NCBI RefSeq assembly: GCF_006440675.2
Contig: NZ_CP083951.1
Span: forward strand, 2,079,501 to 2,143,500
DNA from: Mesorhizobium sp. B2-8-5
Lineage (GTDB): Bacteria > Pseudomonadota > Alphaproteobacteria > Rhizobiales > Rhizobiaceae
Length of the DNA stretch: 64,000 nt
Direction: 5' to 3'
In this document: in pieces, positions 52,617 through 61,202 of the stretch
Numbering within the stretch: position 1 is the stretch's first letter
Layout: the number at the start of each line of letters is the position of its first letter
Made by a program: the position numbers and the translations under genes
The notes under the pieces: generated by a model
The model's input: the letters and a program-made list of their open reading frames with translations, nothing else
What the model was told of the DNA's origin: nothing
The model's database searches: none

Positions 52617-52727
52617 GAAACTCGCTCCTTCTCAAAGGCCGGCATGCCACACAGGCCAGGTCCGGCCTGCCCATCGGTTGCGGTCGTGCCGGTCGGGCCG
52701 ACTCGACAACCTGTCGTAAGTCGTTGG

Positions 52728-52755
52728 TTAACCATATCTAGCGCGATATGGTTAA
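52728..52755. promoter_or_regulatory. Perfect inverted repeat upstream of the second flagellin
   Basis: Arms TTAACCATATC/GATATGGTTAA (11 bp each) with a 6-nt spacer, 112-139 nt upstream of the flagellin start, AT-rich in GC-rich surroundings. A dimeric regulator site is the simplest reading. Confidence 0.55.
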
Positions 52756-52823
52756 TGGCCTGTTAAAAGTAGGCTTTCGAGAAGTTAAGAAACGAGGGTT
52801 GCGCGGGCCTTGAGCAAACGAAA

Positions 52824-52852
52824 ATCGGGCCGCGCTTTTGGCGCGGCCCGAT
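52824..52852. terminator. Rho-independent terminator after the first flagellin
   Basis: A 12-bp perfect stem ATCGGGCCGCGC/GCGCGGCCCGAT with a 5-nt loop. On the minus strand it lies 27 nt after the flagellin stop and is followed by TTTT. Confidence 0.88.
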
Positions 52853-52878
52853 GCTTTAGCCTGGTCAGTATAGAGCGA

Positions 52879-53865
52879 TCAGCCGCGGAAGAGCGACAGG
52901 ATCGACTGCGACGAACCGTTGGCGATCGACAGCGCCTGGACGCCGAGCTGCTGCTGGACCTGCAGCGCCTGGAGGCGGGTCGATTCCTTGTTCATGTCGG
53001 CATCGACAAGCTGGCCGACGCCGCGGTCGATGGAGTCCATCAGGCTCGAGGTGAAGGTCTTCTGCAGGTCGATCGAGCTCTTGGCGGCGCCGAGCTTGGT
53101 GGCGGCGTTCGTCATGTCCTTCAGCGCGGCGTCGACGACGTTCATCATCGCCTGGATCTGAGTGTCGCTTGCAGCGGTGGTACCGGAGAAGATCTTCAGG
53201 CCGGCGACCGAATAAGTGTCGGTGGCAGCGGCAGCAGCGCCCAGGGTCGGGGCCGAGGCCGCGGCGACAGCGGCGCCGGTGGTGCCGAGACGCTCTGTGT
53301 CGAGGATGCCCTTCGCGGTCGGGGCAGCGCCTGCGTCATAGAGCTTGATGCTTTCCACGTTGACGTCGATCGTCGAGATCGAAACCGAGCCGGTGGCGCC
53401 GCGGTTGAAGGCCGATACGATCTTGACGTCCGCCGCCGTGCCCGAAGCCGTCGATACCGACAGCATGTTGGTGCCGGAGAAGGTGGCGCCATCGGCATAG
53501 GCCTTCAACTGCTTCTGAAGAGCGGCGATTTCGACCTGGGTCTTTTCCTTGGAAGCATCGGTCTGGCCATACGAAGCGGTGAGCTTCTGCTGGATCTGGT
53601 TGATGGTCGAGATCGCGCTGTCCATGCCGGTGTAGGCGGTGTCGACCTTCGAGGCGCCGAGGCCGAGAGCGTCCGAAACGGTGGACATGGCCTGGTTGTC
53701 GGAGCGCATCGTGGTGGCGATCGACCAGTAAGCGGCGTTGTCGGAAGCCTGGGAAACGCGATAGCCCGTCGAGATGCGGGCCTGGGTGGTGTCGAGGTTC
53801 TTCTGGGTGGCGTTCAAGCTCTGCAGAGCGGTCAACGCCGAGGCGTTGGTCATGATACTGGCCAT
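52879..53865 (-). CDS. Flagellin (first copy), 328 aa
   Basis: MASIMTNASALTALQSLNATQKNLDTTQARISTGYRVSQASDNAAYWSIATTM at the N terminus and TRLQALQVQQQLGVQALSIANGSSQSILSLFRG at the C terminus. It is 28 residues shorter than the second copy, differing mainly in the central region. It has an ATG start, a long 5' leader with a hairpin (53902-53922) and a strong terminator, consistent with a highly expressed monocistronic message. This may be the major filament protein. Confidence 0.94.
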   Translation of the reverse strand: MASIMTNASALTALQSLNATQKNLDTTQARISTGYRVSQASDNAAYWSIATTMRSDNQAMSTVSDALGLGASKVDTAYTGMDSAISTINQIQQKLTASYGQTDASKEKTQVEIAALQKQLKAYADGATFSGTNMLSVSTASGTAADVKIVSAFNRGATGSVSISTIDVNVESIKLYDAGAAPTAKGILDTERLGTTGAAVAAASAPTLGAAAAATDTYSVAGLKIFSGTTAASDTQIQAMMNVVDAALKDMTNAATKLGAAKSSIDLQKTFTSSLMDSIDRGVGQLVDADMNKESTRLQALQVQQQLGVQALSIANGSSQSILSLFRG

Positions 53866-53901
53866 GGTACACGTACCTTGTTTTTACACGGATTTTTTTG
53901 A

Positions 53902-53922
53902 CATACCGGCATGTCCGGTATG
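53902..53922 (-). promoter_or_regulatory. Hairpin in the 5' leader of the first flagellin
   Basis: Arms CATACCGG/CCGGTATG with loop CATGT lie 37-57 nt upstream of the start codon. It is a candidate site for post-transcriptional control, for example by FlbT, but no direct evidence is seen. Confidence 0.4.
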
Positions 53923-54089
53923 ACGGTGCGGCATCATGCCAATGACCGCTCAGTTGGGTCACCCGCCATCTGCGAGCGACTATGGCGGCAAGTTGCTACC
54001 AAAGAGCTAAATCGGACGGTTAATCGAAAATATATTGCGTAAAATTCGAGTGGAATGGGGCGCCGTTTCGGCACCCGCGCCGGGAACGA

Positions 54090-54821
54090 TCAGGTGAAGG
54101 ATCGCACCAGGCTGCCGACCAGAAGGTTCCAGCCGTCGATCAGCACGAAGAACAGGATCTTGAACGGCAGCGATACCACCGTCGGCGGCAGCATCATCAT
54201 GCCCATGGCCATGGTGACCGTGGCGACGATGAGGTCGATGACGAGGAAGGGCAGGACGATGAGGAAGCCGATCTCGAAGCCGCGGCGGATCTCCGAGATC
54301 ATGAAGGCCGGCACCAGGATGCGCAGGTCGACGCTCTCGCGCGAGACGGTCTGGCCGCGCTCTCGGGCGAGGTCGGCAAAGAGGTCGAAGTCCTTGTCGC
54401 GCACATTGTGCAGCATGAAGTCGCGGAACGGGCCGGAAATCTTCTCGAACGCCTCGGCCTGCGTGATCTGGTTGTCCATCAGCGGCTTGACGCCGGTGTT
54501 CCAGGCCTGGTCGAAGGTCGGCGCCATGACATAGAAGGTCATGAACAGCGAGAGCGAGATCAGGATCAGGTTGGCCGGCGTCGATTGCAGGCCGATGCCG
54601 GCGCGCAGGATCGAGAAGGCGATGACGAAGCGGGTGAAGCTCGTCACCATGATCAAGAGGCCCGGCGCCACCGAAAGCACCGTGAGCAGGCCGAACATCT
54701 GGATCAGATAGCCGACGGTCGTACCGTCGGCTTTGCCGATGCCGCCAAGATCGAGCTGCTGGGCCGCGGCGACGGAAGTGGTGACGACGATGAGCGCCGT
54801 GGCTATGAGGAACTTTCTCAT
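54090..54821 (-). CDS. fliP: Flagellar type III export protein FliP
   Basis: The 243-aa product has a cleavable-type signal (MRKFLIATALIVVTTSVAAAQ), then MFGLLTVLSVAPGLLIMVTSFTRFVIAFSILRAGIGLQSTPANLILISLSLFMTFYVMAP, PAFMISEIRRGFEIGFLIVLPFLVIDLIVATVTMAMGMMMLPPTVVSLPFKILFFVLIDGWNLLV. These are canonical FliP segments. ATG overlaps the fliL stop by 4 nt. It is the last gene of the flgF-fliP unit. Confidence 0.96.
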   Translation of the reverse strand: MRKFLIATALIVVTTSVAAAQQLDLGGIGKADGTTVGYLIQMFGLLTVLSVAPGLLIMVTSFTRFVIAFSILRAGIGLQSTPANLILISLSLFMTFYVMAPTFDQAWNTGVKPLMDNQITQAEAFEKISGPFRDFMLHNVRDKDFDLFADLARERGQTVSRESVDLRILVPAFMISEIRRGFEIGFLIVLPFLVIDLIVATVTMAMGMMMLPPTVVSLPFKILFFVLIDGWNLLVGSLVRSFT

Positions 54822-55312
54822 TCGAGCAGCATCGTCCTGACGAGAACCTGTTTGACGTGGCCGCCGCTGCGCAGCGCCGCGCGCTCTTCGAGATCGGCCT
54901 TGAGATGCTGGTAGCCGCTGGCGCCTTCGATCTGGTGCAGCTTGAGCGTGCGCACATAGGCGAGCAGGTCCTGGTGGATCTGCTCGGCTATTTCCGGCGG
55001 CTGGGGAGCATCGTAGAGCAGCGACGCCTCCAGCCGGATCCAGACGTCCGACGGTGAGGCGAGATTGGTGGTGATCGGCGCCAGCTGAACCAGCGCCGGC
55101 CCGGCGGCCGCCTTGCCGCCTTCGGCGGGTTTTTCCGCGGTGCCGGCGTTTTCCGGTGCCGCGGGCACCGGTGCCGGCGTTTCGCCTTGCTTGAGATAGC
55201 CGCCGGAAAGCCAGCCCATGCCGACCGCCGCGCCCGTTATGACCAACAGCATGGCGAGTTGGATCACCAGGGAAGGTCCCTTCTTGGGCTGGACCTGCTC
55301 GACATTGGCCAC
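54818..55312 (-). CDS. fliL: Flagellar basal-body protein FliL
   Basis: A single helix (QLAMLLVITGAAVGMGWLSGGYL, residues about 18-40), a Pro/Ala linker and the FliL periplasmic domain ending EIAEQIHQDLLAYVRTLKLHQIEGASGYQHLKADLEERAALRSGGHVKQVLVRTMLLE. GTG 55312 is preceded by GGAGAG. FliL supports the stator. Compare the second FliL-like gene at 18123. Confidence 0.92.
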   Translation of the reverse strand: MANVEQVQPKKGPSLVIQLAMLLVITGAAVGMGWLSGGYLKQGETPAPVPAAPENAGTAEKPAEGGKAAAGPALVQLAPITTNLASPSDVWIRLEASLLYDAPQPPEIAEQIHQDLLAYVRTLKLHQIEGASGYQHLKADLEERAALRSGGHVKQVLVRTMLLE

Positions 55313-55329
55313 GGCAGCGCTCTCCGGTC

Positions 55330-56034
55330 CTAGAAGGGAAGAACCTGGTCGAGGACCTGCTGGCCATAGGCCGGCTGCTGGACCTCGCTCACACGGCCTC
55401 GGCCGCCATAGGAAATGCGCGCCTCGGCGATGCGCTCGTAGGGGATGGTGTTCTCCGCGCCGATGTCGGACGGACGAACCATGCCGGCGATGGTCAGCAC
55501 CCGAAGCTCGTAGTTGACGCGGACCTCCTGCGAGCCCCTGATCATCAGATTGCCGTTGGGCAGCACCTCGGTAACGACGGCGGCGACGTTGAGGGCGATG
55601 TCCTCCGAGCGCTTGATCTCGCCGTCGGCATTGGTCTCGGTGCTGGAGCTCAGGCCGGCGTCGCCCTTGCCGCTGGTGCTTGCGTTTTCCCAGCCGAGAT
55701 TGACGTCGTAGCCGAGCTTGCGCGCGGCGGTGCGGCTGCGGTCGTTCTGGTTCTTGAAATTGGCCCGGTCGTTGAGCTTGATGTTGACGGTAAGGATGTC
55801 GCCGGCGCGCAGCGCGCGCGGATCGGTAAAGAGCCGGCTCTGGCGATCGTCCCACAGCGAGAATTTCTTCGGCCGCGAGGCAGGCGGCTCGGGGTAGCTG
55901 TAGGGGCCGGAACCGCCCTCACCGATGCCGGAACCGACCGGCGACAGAGCGGGCTCCCGGCCGATCTCCTTGAAATTGGTGCCGCAGCCGGACAATGCCG
56001 CAACCGCGACGAGGACAAAGAATTTCAACTTCAT
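55330..56034 (-). CDS. flgH: Flagellar L-ring lipoprotein FlgH
   Basis: A lipoprotein signal MKLKFFVLVAVAALSGC with the acylated Cys at residue 17. Conserved WDDRQSRLFTDPRALRAGDILTVNIKLND and the C-terminal ITIAGMVRP-IGAENTIPYERIAEARISYGGRG segments follow. It forms the outer-membrane ring of the basal body. Overlaps motE by 4 nt. Confidence 0.94.
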   Translation of the reverse strand: MKLKFFVLVAVAALSGCGTNFKEIGREPALSPVGSGIGEGGSGPYSYPEPPASRPKKFSLWDDRQSRLFTDPRALRAGDILTVNIKLNDRANFKNQNDRSRTAARKLGYDVNLGWENASTSGKGDAGLSSSTETNADGEIKRSEDIALNVAAVVTEVLPNGNLMIRGSQEVRVNYELRVLTIAGMVRPSDIGAENTIPYERIAEARISYGGRGRVSEVQQPAYGQQVLDQVLPF

Positions 56035-56636
56035 GACGGATCAACCCTTCGCGCCGCGCTGGCCATGATGCCGGTGAGCGTCGCTGCCGCCTTCTGGTCC
56101 ATTTCGTTCAAGATGACGCCGGCCTTGCGCGAATCGAGCTTCATCAGGATGGCCGCCGCGAGCTCGGCATTGACCATCGCCAGCCGTTCGGCGGCGGCGT
56201 CGGGCTTCATGCCGGCATAGATCTTGACGACGCCGTCCTCGGCGCGCGCCAGGAACACTTCGCGGCGCTTCAACCATTCTTCGTACTCGGCCCGCTTTGC
56301 CTCGAGCGCTTTCATGCGTTCGTCGATGCCGGCCTGCAACTGCTTCAATTCCTCGGCCTGAAGCGCGTAGCGGCGGTCGCGCGCGGCGTCGGCGATGTTG
56401 GAGCAGAAGCGCTGGACCTCGCTTTCGTCAGGCGCCTTGCCGGCCGCGAGCGCAGCCGGCTGAAGCGGCGCGCTTTCGTGTGTGAGCTGGGCCGGCTGAA
56501 CCGGCGCCTGACCGCCCGGCAACACCTGTCGTACCTCGTCCGCATGGGAGGCCGTCCCGCCAAGCAGAGCAACCATTGCTCCGATGGCGCAGAAGCTCAG
56601 GTGACGGCGGGGTGTTGGGGAGGAAAGCGCGATCAT
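56031..56636 (-). CDS. motE: MotC chaperone MotE, 201 aa
   Basis: A signal peptide (SFCAIGAMVALLGGTASHADEV) leads into a coiled coil (YALQAEELKQLQAGIDERMKALEAKRAEYEEWLKRREVFL). The MgtE-N-like domain IYAGMKPDAAAERLAMVNAELAAAILMKLDSRKAGVILNEMDQKAAATLTGIM follows. In Sinorhizobium MotE is a periplasmic disulfide-linked chaperone for MotC; two Cys (near 16 and 82) are present. Position between flgI and flgH matches. Confidence 0.88.
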   Translation of the reverse strand: MIALSSPTPRRHLSFCAIGAMVALLGGTASHADEVRQVLPGGQAPVQPAQLTHESAPLQPAALAAGKAPDESEVQRFCSNIADAARDRRYALQAEELKQLQAGIDERMKALEAKRAEYEEWLKRREVFLARAEDGVVKIYAGMKPDAAAERLAMVNAELAAAILMKLDSRKAGVILNEMDQKAAATLTGIMASAARRVDPS

Positions 56637-56644
56637 CGGCGTGC

Positions 56645-57883
56645 CTATTGGAGAACCAGGTCGGCCTGCAAAGCGCCGGCCGATTTGATGCCTTGCAGGA
56701 TGGCGATGATGCCGTCGGGCTTCACGCCGAGGCGATTGAGGCCGGATACAAGCGTTTCGAGATCGGGACCGTCGAGCACGGCGACGCGCGCGTCGGGCCG
56801 GCTCGCTTCGATGGCGGTGAAAGGCTCGACCGCGGTCTCGCCCCTGGAGAAGGGTTCCGGCTGGACCACCTTCGGCGCTTCGGTGATGCGCACCGTAAGC
56901 GTGCCATGGCTGATCGCCACGCGCGAGATCCTGACATTGCTGCCGATGACGATGGTGCCGGTGCGTTCGTCGATGACGACGCGGGCAGGGGCGTCGGATT
57001 CGACGACCAGATTTTCGATCTCGGCATAAAAACGCGCGGCGGAGACGTTCTTCGGCCGCCTGATCTGCACCGTGCGGGCGTCGCGTTCCGCGGCGACCCG
57101 CATGCCGAAGCGCTGCGAGGTGTAATCGTTGATGGCGTCGGCGATGCGGATGGCGGTGGAGAAATCGGGATTGCGCAATTGCAGCGTCAATACGCCCTGG
57201 TCGTCGAATTCGGCCGGCACCGAGCGCTCGACGATGGCGCCGTTCGGCACGCGGCCGGCGGTCGGCACACCTTGCGTCAACTGCTCGGCCTGGCCCTGGG
57301 CGGTGAAGCCGCCGACGATCACCGAGCCCTGCCCGACGGCATAGATTTCACCATCGGCTGCCTTCAGCGGCGTCATCACCAGCGTGCCGCCGGCGAGCGA
57401 GGTGGCGTCGCCCATCGAGGAGACATCGATGTCGATGCGGCTGCCCGACTGGACGAAGGGCGGCATGTTGGCGGTGACGATGACGGCGGCCACGTTCTTG
57501 GCGCGCGCGCTGCCGCCTTCGGTGGCGATGCCGAGATTCTCCAGCATGGCGCGGATCGACTGTTCGGTGAAGGGCGAGTTGCGCAGGCTGTCGCCGGTTC
57601 CGGCGAGGCCGATGACCAGGCCGTAGCCGACGAGCTGGTTGTCGCGCGCGCTCTGCAGCTGGGCGATGTCCTTGATGCGCGCGGCGACCTGGCCGGGCGG
57701 CAGCGTGCTCGGCCCGGTCGAGACCCGGAACATGCGCGTGGTGGTGGCCGGATCGTATTCCGGATCGTCGTAGACGCCGCCGTTCTTCTGCGCGAGCTCG
57801 CGCTTGGCCTTGGGCGTCAGCCCATCCGCCAATGCCGGCTGCAGGCCGATGGCCGCGCTCAGCAAAAGGAGAAGGACGCGCAT
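56645..57883 (-). CDS. flgI: Flagellar P-ring protein FlgI
   Basis: A signal peptide MRVLLLLLSAAIGLQPALADG is followed by RIKDIAQLQSARDNQLVGYGLVIGLAGTGDSLRNSPFTEQSIRAMLENLGI, typical of FlgI. TGGFTAQGQAEQLTQGVPTAGRVPNGAIVER is further on. It is 412 aa from ATG 57883, which shares a base with the flgA stop; a GTG one codon earlier is possible. Confidence 0.95.
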   Translation of the reverse strand: MRVLLLLLSAAIGLQPALADGLTPKAKRELAQKNGGVYDDPEYDPATTTRMFRVSTGPSTLPPGQVAARIKDIAQLQSARDNQLVGYGLVIGLAGTGDSLRNSPFTEQSIRAMLENLGIATEGGSARAKNVAAVIVTANMPPFVQSGSRIDIDVSSMGDATSLAGGTLVMTPLKAADGEIYAVGQGSVIVGGFTAQGQAEQLTQGVPTAGRVPNGAIVERSVPAEFDDQGVLTLQLRNPDFSTAIRIADAINDYTSQRFGMRVAAERDARTVQIRRPKNVSAARFYAEIENLVVESDAPARVVIDERTGTIVIGSNVRISRVAISHGTLTVRITEAPKVVQPEPFSRGETAVEPFTAIEASRPDARVAVLDGPDLETLVSGLNRLGVKPDGIIAILQGIKSAGALQADLVLQ

Positions 57884-58407
57884 CACGAAGCGCCGACCTT
57901 GACGGTGCCGTCGGCCATCACCGTGCCCGAGATGATCTTGCCGCTGTCGATGTTGCGGATCTTGATCTGGTCGCCGGCAGCACCTGGCTGCAGCGTGACG
58001 CCGGCGGCCGAAATGGTGAGCGCGCCGGCGGTGAAATAGACCTGTACGGAAGCGCCCTGCTCGACCAGCCAGGCGTCGCGGATGGCGCTGATCGGGATGT
58101 AGCGGCCGGGCAGCAGCGTGCGCTTGGCAACCTTGCCCTGGAGTTCCTCGGAGCGCGTCGCCATGCCGTCCGGCTTGTGCTTGCCGGGGATGAGCGTCAC
58201 CTGCTTGAGCGAGGCGGGCTCGATGGTCTCGCCGGGATAGATGACTCTGTTGGGGATCAGCACGGCCTCGCCGACCGCCTGGCCAGCGGCGATCTGGTTT
58301 GCCGACTGGCCGGTCGCGTCCTGCGCGAAAGCCGGCGTGCCGGCGGCCACCAGGGCGGTGGCCAGCGCGACGCGACGGAGTGCGGAGGAGATCGGCCCGG
58401 CCATCAT
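57883..58407 (-). CDS. flgA: P-ring assembly chaperone FlgA
   Basis: A 174-aa periplasmic protein: signal up to AFAQDA, then a SAF domain (VLIPNRVIYPGETIEPASLKQVTLIPG; KVAKRTLLPGRYIPISAIRDAWLVEQGASVQVYF). It assists FlgI ring formation. Starts 3 nt after flgG. Confidence 0.92.
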   Translation of the reverse strand: MMAGPISSALRRVALATALVAAGTPAFAQDATGQSANQIAAGQAVGEAVLIPNRVIYPGETIEPASLKQVTLIPGKHKPDGMATRSEELQGKVAKRTLLPGRYIPISAIRDAWLVEQGASVQVYFTAGALTISAAGVTLQPGAAGDQIKIRNIDSGKIISGTVMADGTVKVGAS

Positions 58408-58410
58408 CCG

Positions 58411-59199
58411 TTACCTGATGTTCTTGGAGACCACCGAGGCCATGTCGTCGGCGGCCTGAATGACCTTGGAATTCATTTCGTAGGCGCGCTGGGCAGAGAT
58501 CAGCTCGGTGATCTCCTTGACTGGATCGACGTTGGAAGACTCGAGATAACCCTGCTGGATCGTGGCGAAGCCCGGATCGCCGGGAACGCCGACATTGGCC
58601 GGGCCGGAGGCAGCCGTTTCCTGGAAAAGGTTGTCGCCGAGCGGCGCCAGGCCCGCCTCATTGGCGAAGTTGACGATCTGAAGCTGGCCGAGCAGCTGCA
58701 GGTCGGTCTGACCGTCGATGCGGGCAAAGACCTGGCCGGTCTTGTTGACGATCACCTCGACGGCGTCGGTCGGCACGGTGATGGCCGGGATGACGTTGGC
58801 GCCGTCGGCGGTCACGAGCTGCCCGGTGGCATTGGTGTTGAAGGCGCCGGCGCGGGTATAGAGCGTGCCGCCGTCGGCACCCTCGATCTGGAACCAGCCC
58901 CTGCCGGTCAACGCCAGGTCGAAGCTGTTGCCGGTGCTGGCCAATTCACCTTGCGTGTGGACGTTGCGCACCGCCGTGGTCTTGACGCCAAGACCGATCG
59001 AGACGCCTTCCGGCACCAGCGAGGTGTTGGAGCGGTTGGGCACGCCCTGCGTGCGGTCGACCTGGTAGAGCAGGTCGGAGAATTCGGCCCGCGCCCGCTT
59101 GTAGCCGGTGGTGTTGATGTTGGCGATGTTGTTGGCGATGACTTCCAGGTTGGTCTGCTGGGCGTTCATGCCTGTGGCGGCGATCGCAAGGGCTTTCAT
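58411..59199 (-). CDS. flgG: Distal rod protein FlgG
   Basis: A 262-aa rod protein: [46 protein letters not shown] and C-terminal [43 protein letters not shown]. Both ends form the conserved coiled coils of the axial family. Confidence 0.95.
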   Translation of the reverse strand: MKALAIAATGMNAQQTNLEVIANNIANINTTGYKRARAEFSDLLYQVDRTQGVPNRSNTSLVPEGVSIGLGVKTTAVRNVHTQGELASTGNSFDLALTGRGWFQIEGADGGTLYTRAGAFNTNATGQLVTADGANVIPAITVPTDAVEVIVNKTGQVFARIDGQTDLQLLGQLQIVNFANEAGLAPLGDNLFQETAASGPANVGVPGDPGFATIQQGYLESSNVDPVKEITELISAQRAYEMNSKVIQAADDMASVVSKNIR

Positions 59200-59208
59200 G
59201 ACGCGCTC

Positions 59209-59538
59209 CTAGATACTCATGCGACTGATTTCGAGATAGGCCGAGACGACCTTGTCGCGGATCGCGATGGTGGTCTGCAGCGCCTGCTGGGCGCTCAGCA
59301 CCGCATCGACGACCTGGCGCGTGTCGGCATCGCCCTTGAGCGCCTGTATCGACATCTGCTCTGCGCCCTGCAGCGTGTTGACGGTCTTCGTCGCCGCCTG
59401 GCCGAGGACTTCGGCGAAGGTGCTGCCGACGCTTTCGCCGGCCTGCGTTCCGACACCGCCCTGCAGCAGACCCGGTGAAGCCTGTTCCGCTCCATCGACC
59501 GCCGTTTTGAATTGTATTGCCCCGATACCGCCGATCAT
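59209..59538 (-). CDS. fliE: Flagellar hook-basal body protein FliE
   Basis: A 109-aa protein with the family's C-terminal signature VDAVLSAQQALQTTIAIRDKVVSAYLEISRMSI and a Gly/Ala-rich start. It links the MS ring to the rod. Its ATG overlaps the flgC stop by 1 nt (TAATG). Confidence 0.92.
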   Translation of the reverse strand: MIGGIGAIQFKTAVDGAEQASPGLLQGGVGTQAGESVGSTFAEVLGQAATKTVNTLQGAEQMSIQALKGDADTRQVVDAVLSAQQALQTTIAIRDKVVSAYLEISRMSI

Positions 59539-59954
59539 TACTGGTTCCTCATCAGGTCGATGGTCATGGAAATCAGATCGCGAGCCTGCTTGATCACCTG
59601 CAGGTTGGCTTCATAGGAGCGGTTCGCCTCGCTCATGTCGGCCATTTCGACCAACGTGTTGACGTTGGGCATCTTGACGTACCCCTTGTCGTCGGCGGCT
59701 TCGTTGCCGGGTTGGAATTCGATCGGGAAGTCCGAAGGATCGCGGGAGATCGCGCTGACTTCCACCAGCGAGCCGCCGGTTGCGCGGTCGACCTCGGACT
59801 GAAAGGTGATCGTCTTGCGACGATAGGGCTCGGCGCCAGGCGTGCTGCCGGTCGATTGGGCGTTGGCTAGGTTTTCCGAGACCACGCGCAGGCGCTCCGA
59901 CTGGGCGCCAAGACCGGAAGCCGCGACTTTGAGGGCTGCAGTCAGCGCATCCAT
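59538..59954 (-). CDS. flgC: Proximal rod protein FlgC
   Basis: A 138-aa protein: [51 protein letters not shown] and C-terminal [39 protein letters not shown]. Classical FlgC motifs. Starts 2 nt after flgB. Confidence 0.95.
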   Translation of the reverse strand: MDALTAALKVAASGLGAQSERLRVVSENLANAQSTGSTPGAEPYRRKTITFQSEVDRATGGSLVEVSAISRDPSDFPIEFQPGNEAADDKGYVKMPNVNTLVEMADMSEANRSYEANLQVIKQARDLISMTIDLMRNQ

Positions 59955-59956
59955 GA

Positions 59957-60337
59957 TCAGCTCTTCACCACCATCGTCATCATCGAATGGAAGGCCTTGA
60001 CGATCGCCGTGTTGAGCTCGAAGGAGCGGCGCACCTCGCCGGCCTTCATCAGCTCCTGTTCGAGGACCACGGTGTTCTTCGACGGCATGATCGCGCCGTC
60101 AGCGTCTTCCGGCCTGACGTTGAAGCCGGCATGGGCCGTTTCGGCGCCAAGGTGGCCAGTCTGCGTGGCGGCAAGCGTCACGGCGGTGCGGTCGAGGACC
60201 TTTTCGAAGGGCTCGACGTCATTGGCCGTGTAGCCCGGCGTGTTGGCATTGGCGATATTCGAGGCAATCGCCGACTGGCGCACGGCCAGCCATTGCGATT
60301 GCCGCGTGGCAAGATCGAAAAGATTTACGGGTTCCAT
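59957..60337 (-). CDS. flgB: Proximal rod protein FlgB
   Basis: A 126-aa protein beginning [48 protein letters not shown], the conserved rod-protein start. The ATG at 60337 is preceded by a CCGGGAGATTCC purine stretch; the upstream in-frame start at 60364 is less likely. It begins the flgB-flgC-fliE core. Confidence 0.93.
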   Translation of the reverse strand: MEPVNLFDLATRQSQWLAVRQSAIASNIANANTPGYTANDVEPFEKVLDRTAVTLAATQTGHLGAETAHAGFNVRPEDADGAIMPSKNTVVLEQELMKAGEVRRSFELNTAIVKAFHSMMTMVVKS

Positions 60338-60422
60338 GGGAATCTCCCGGGCAAGTACGCACAAGACTAGGCGGCCAGTCTTGCGCGGACCTTGCGCGGG
60401 ACGAGCTGTAAGGCCCGGGTTC

Positions 60423-61202
60423 TTACTTGGTGAGCTGGATCACCTTGTCGGTGCTGGTGACGATCACCCACTTGCCGCCGCGCTGCTCGATCGAGGCGAC
60501 GCGGCTGGAATCGGGCAGAACCGAGCCGCGCTGGACGATCCACAGACCGGTATCGTCCTCGATCATGGCGCGGCCGTTGGCGACATGCACCATCTTGAAT
60601 TCCGAAGCGGCGGTCGGGAAGGGCTGGTCGCCGGGCGGTGGCGCGGGATCGTCCTGCACCGTTCCGGTGGCAAACAGGTCGATATCGGCATTGGGAACGT
60701 CCTTGGCCGTCAGCGGTCCGCTGCGTTCGGCCACGATGCCGCCGCCGGCGCGTCCGGAGTTGCTGCCGCTGCCGCCGAACTTGATGGCCTGAACGCCGAA
60801 CTGCTCCTGGTTGAAGAAGATATACCAGGGGAACAGCGCGCAGATCAGGCCGAGTGTGATGCCGAGCGCGGCGATGACTAAATCGCTGCGGCGGTCGGCG
60901 CTCTTGTCGGTGAGGCGCGGGAACTGGGCTTTCGGCGGCTCGGGCCATTGGGTGCGGGGAAAAAGGCCATCGAGCAACGAATCGCGGCTGGCCTGTGCCA
61001 TGTCGGCAGTGGATGTCCGCGGCGGATGCGGCTTGTCGGCTCTGGTCGGAAGCGCCGTTGCCTTCTCCGTCCTGGCGAGCGCGGCCTTCTGCTTGGCAGT
61101 TCTTGCCTCGTCGGCCTCAGCCCGTTCCGCCGCCTCGGCCTCGGCAAGCATGTCGCGCAACATGCGCTCGGTGTATTGGAATTCAGTCTCCTTGATCGCC
61201 AT
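60423..61202 (-). CDS. Unknown flagellar-cluster membrane protein, 259 aa
   Basis: Residues 1-100 are cytoplasmic, charged and helical (YTERMLRDMLAEAEAAERAEADEARTAKQKAALARTEKA). One transmembrane helix spans about 109-130 (LVIAALGITLGLICALFPWYIFF). The remaining 130 residues are periplasmic, with a small beta-rich domain at the end (FKMVHVANGRAMIEDDTGLWIVQRGSVLPDSSRVASIEQRGGKWVIVTSTDKVIQL). It overlaps fliI by 20 nt and precedes flgB, so it is a member of the flagellar operon. No family is recognised. Confidence 0.85.
   Translation of the reverse strand: MAIKETEFQYTERMLRDMLAEAEAAERAEADEARTAKQKAALARTEKATALPTRADKPHPPRTSTADMAQASRDSLLDGLFPRTQWPEPPKAQFPRLTDKSADRRSDLVIAALGITLGLICALFPWYIFFNQEQFGVQAIKFGGSGSNSGRAGGGIVAERSGPLTAKDVPNADIDLFATGTVQDDPAPPPGDQPFPTAASEFKMVHVANGRAMIEDDTGLWIVQRGSVLPDSSRVASIEQRGGKWVIVTSTDKVIQLTK

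Noticed and set aside
56576..59478. Long + strand frames opposite flgI, flgA, flgG and fliE
   Set aside because: Same antisense artefact; the minus-strand genes have clear family motifs throughout.
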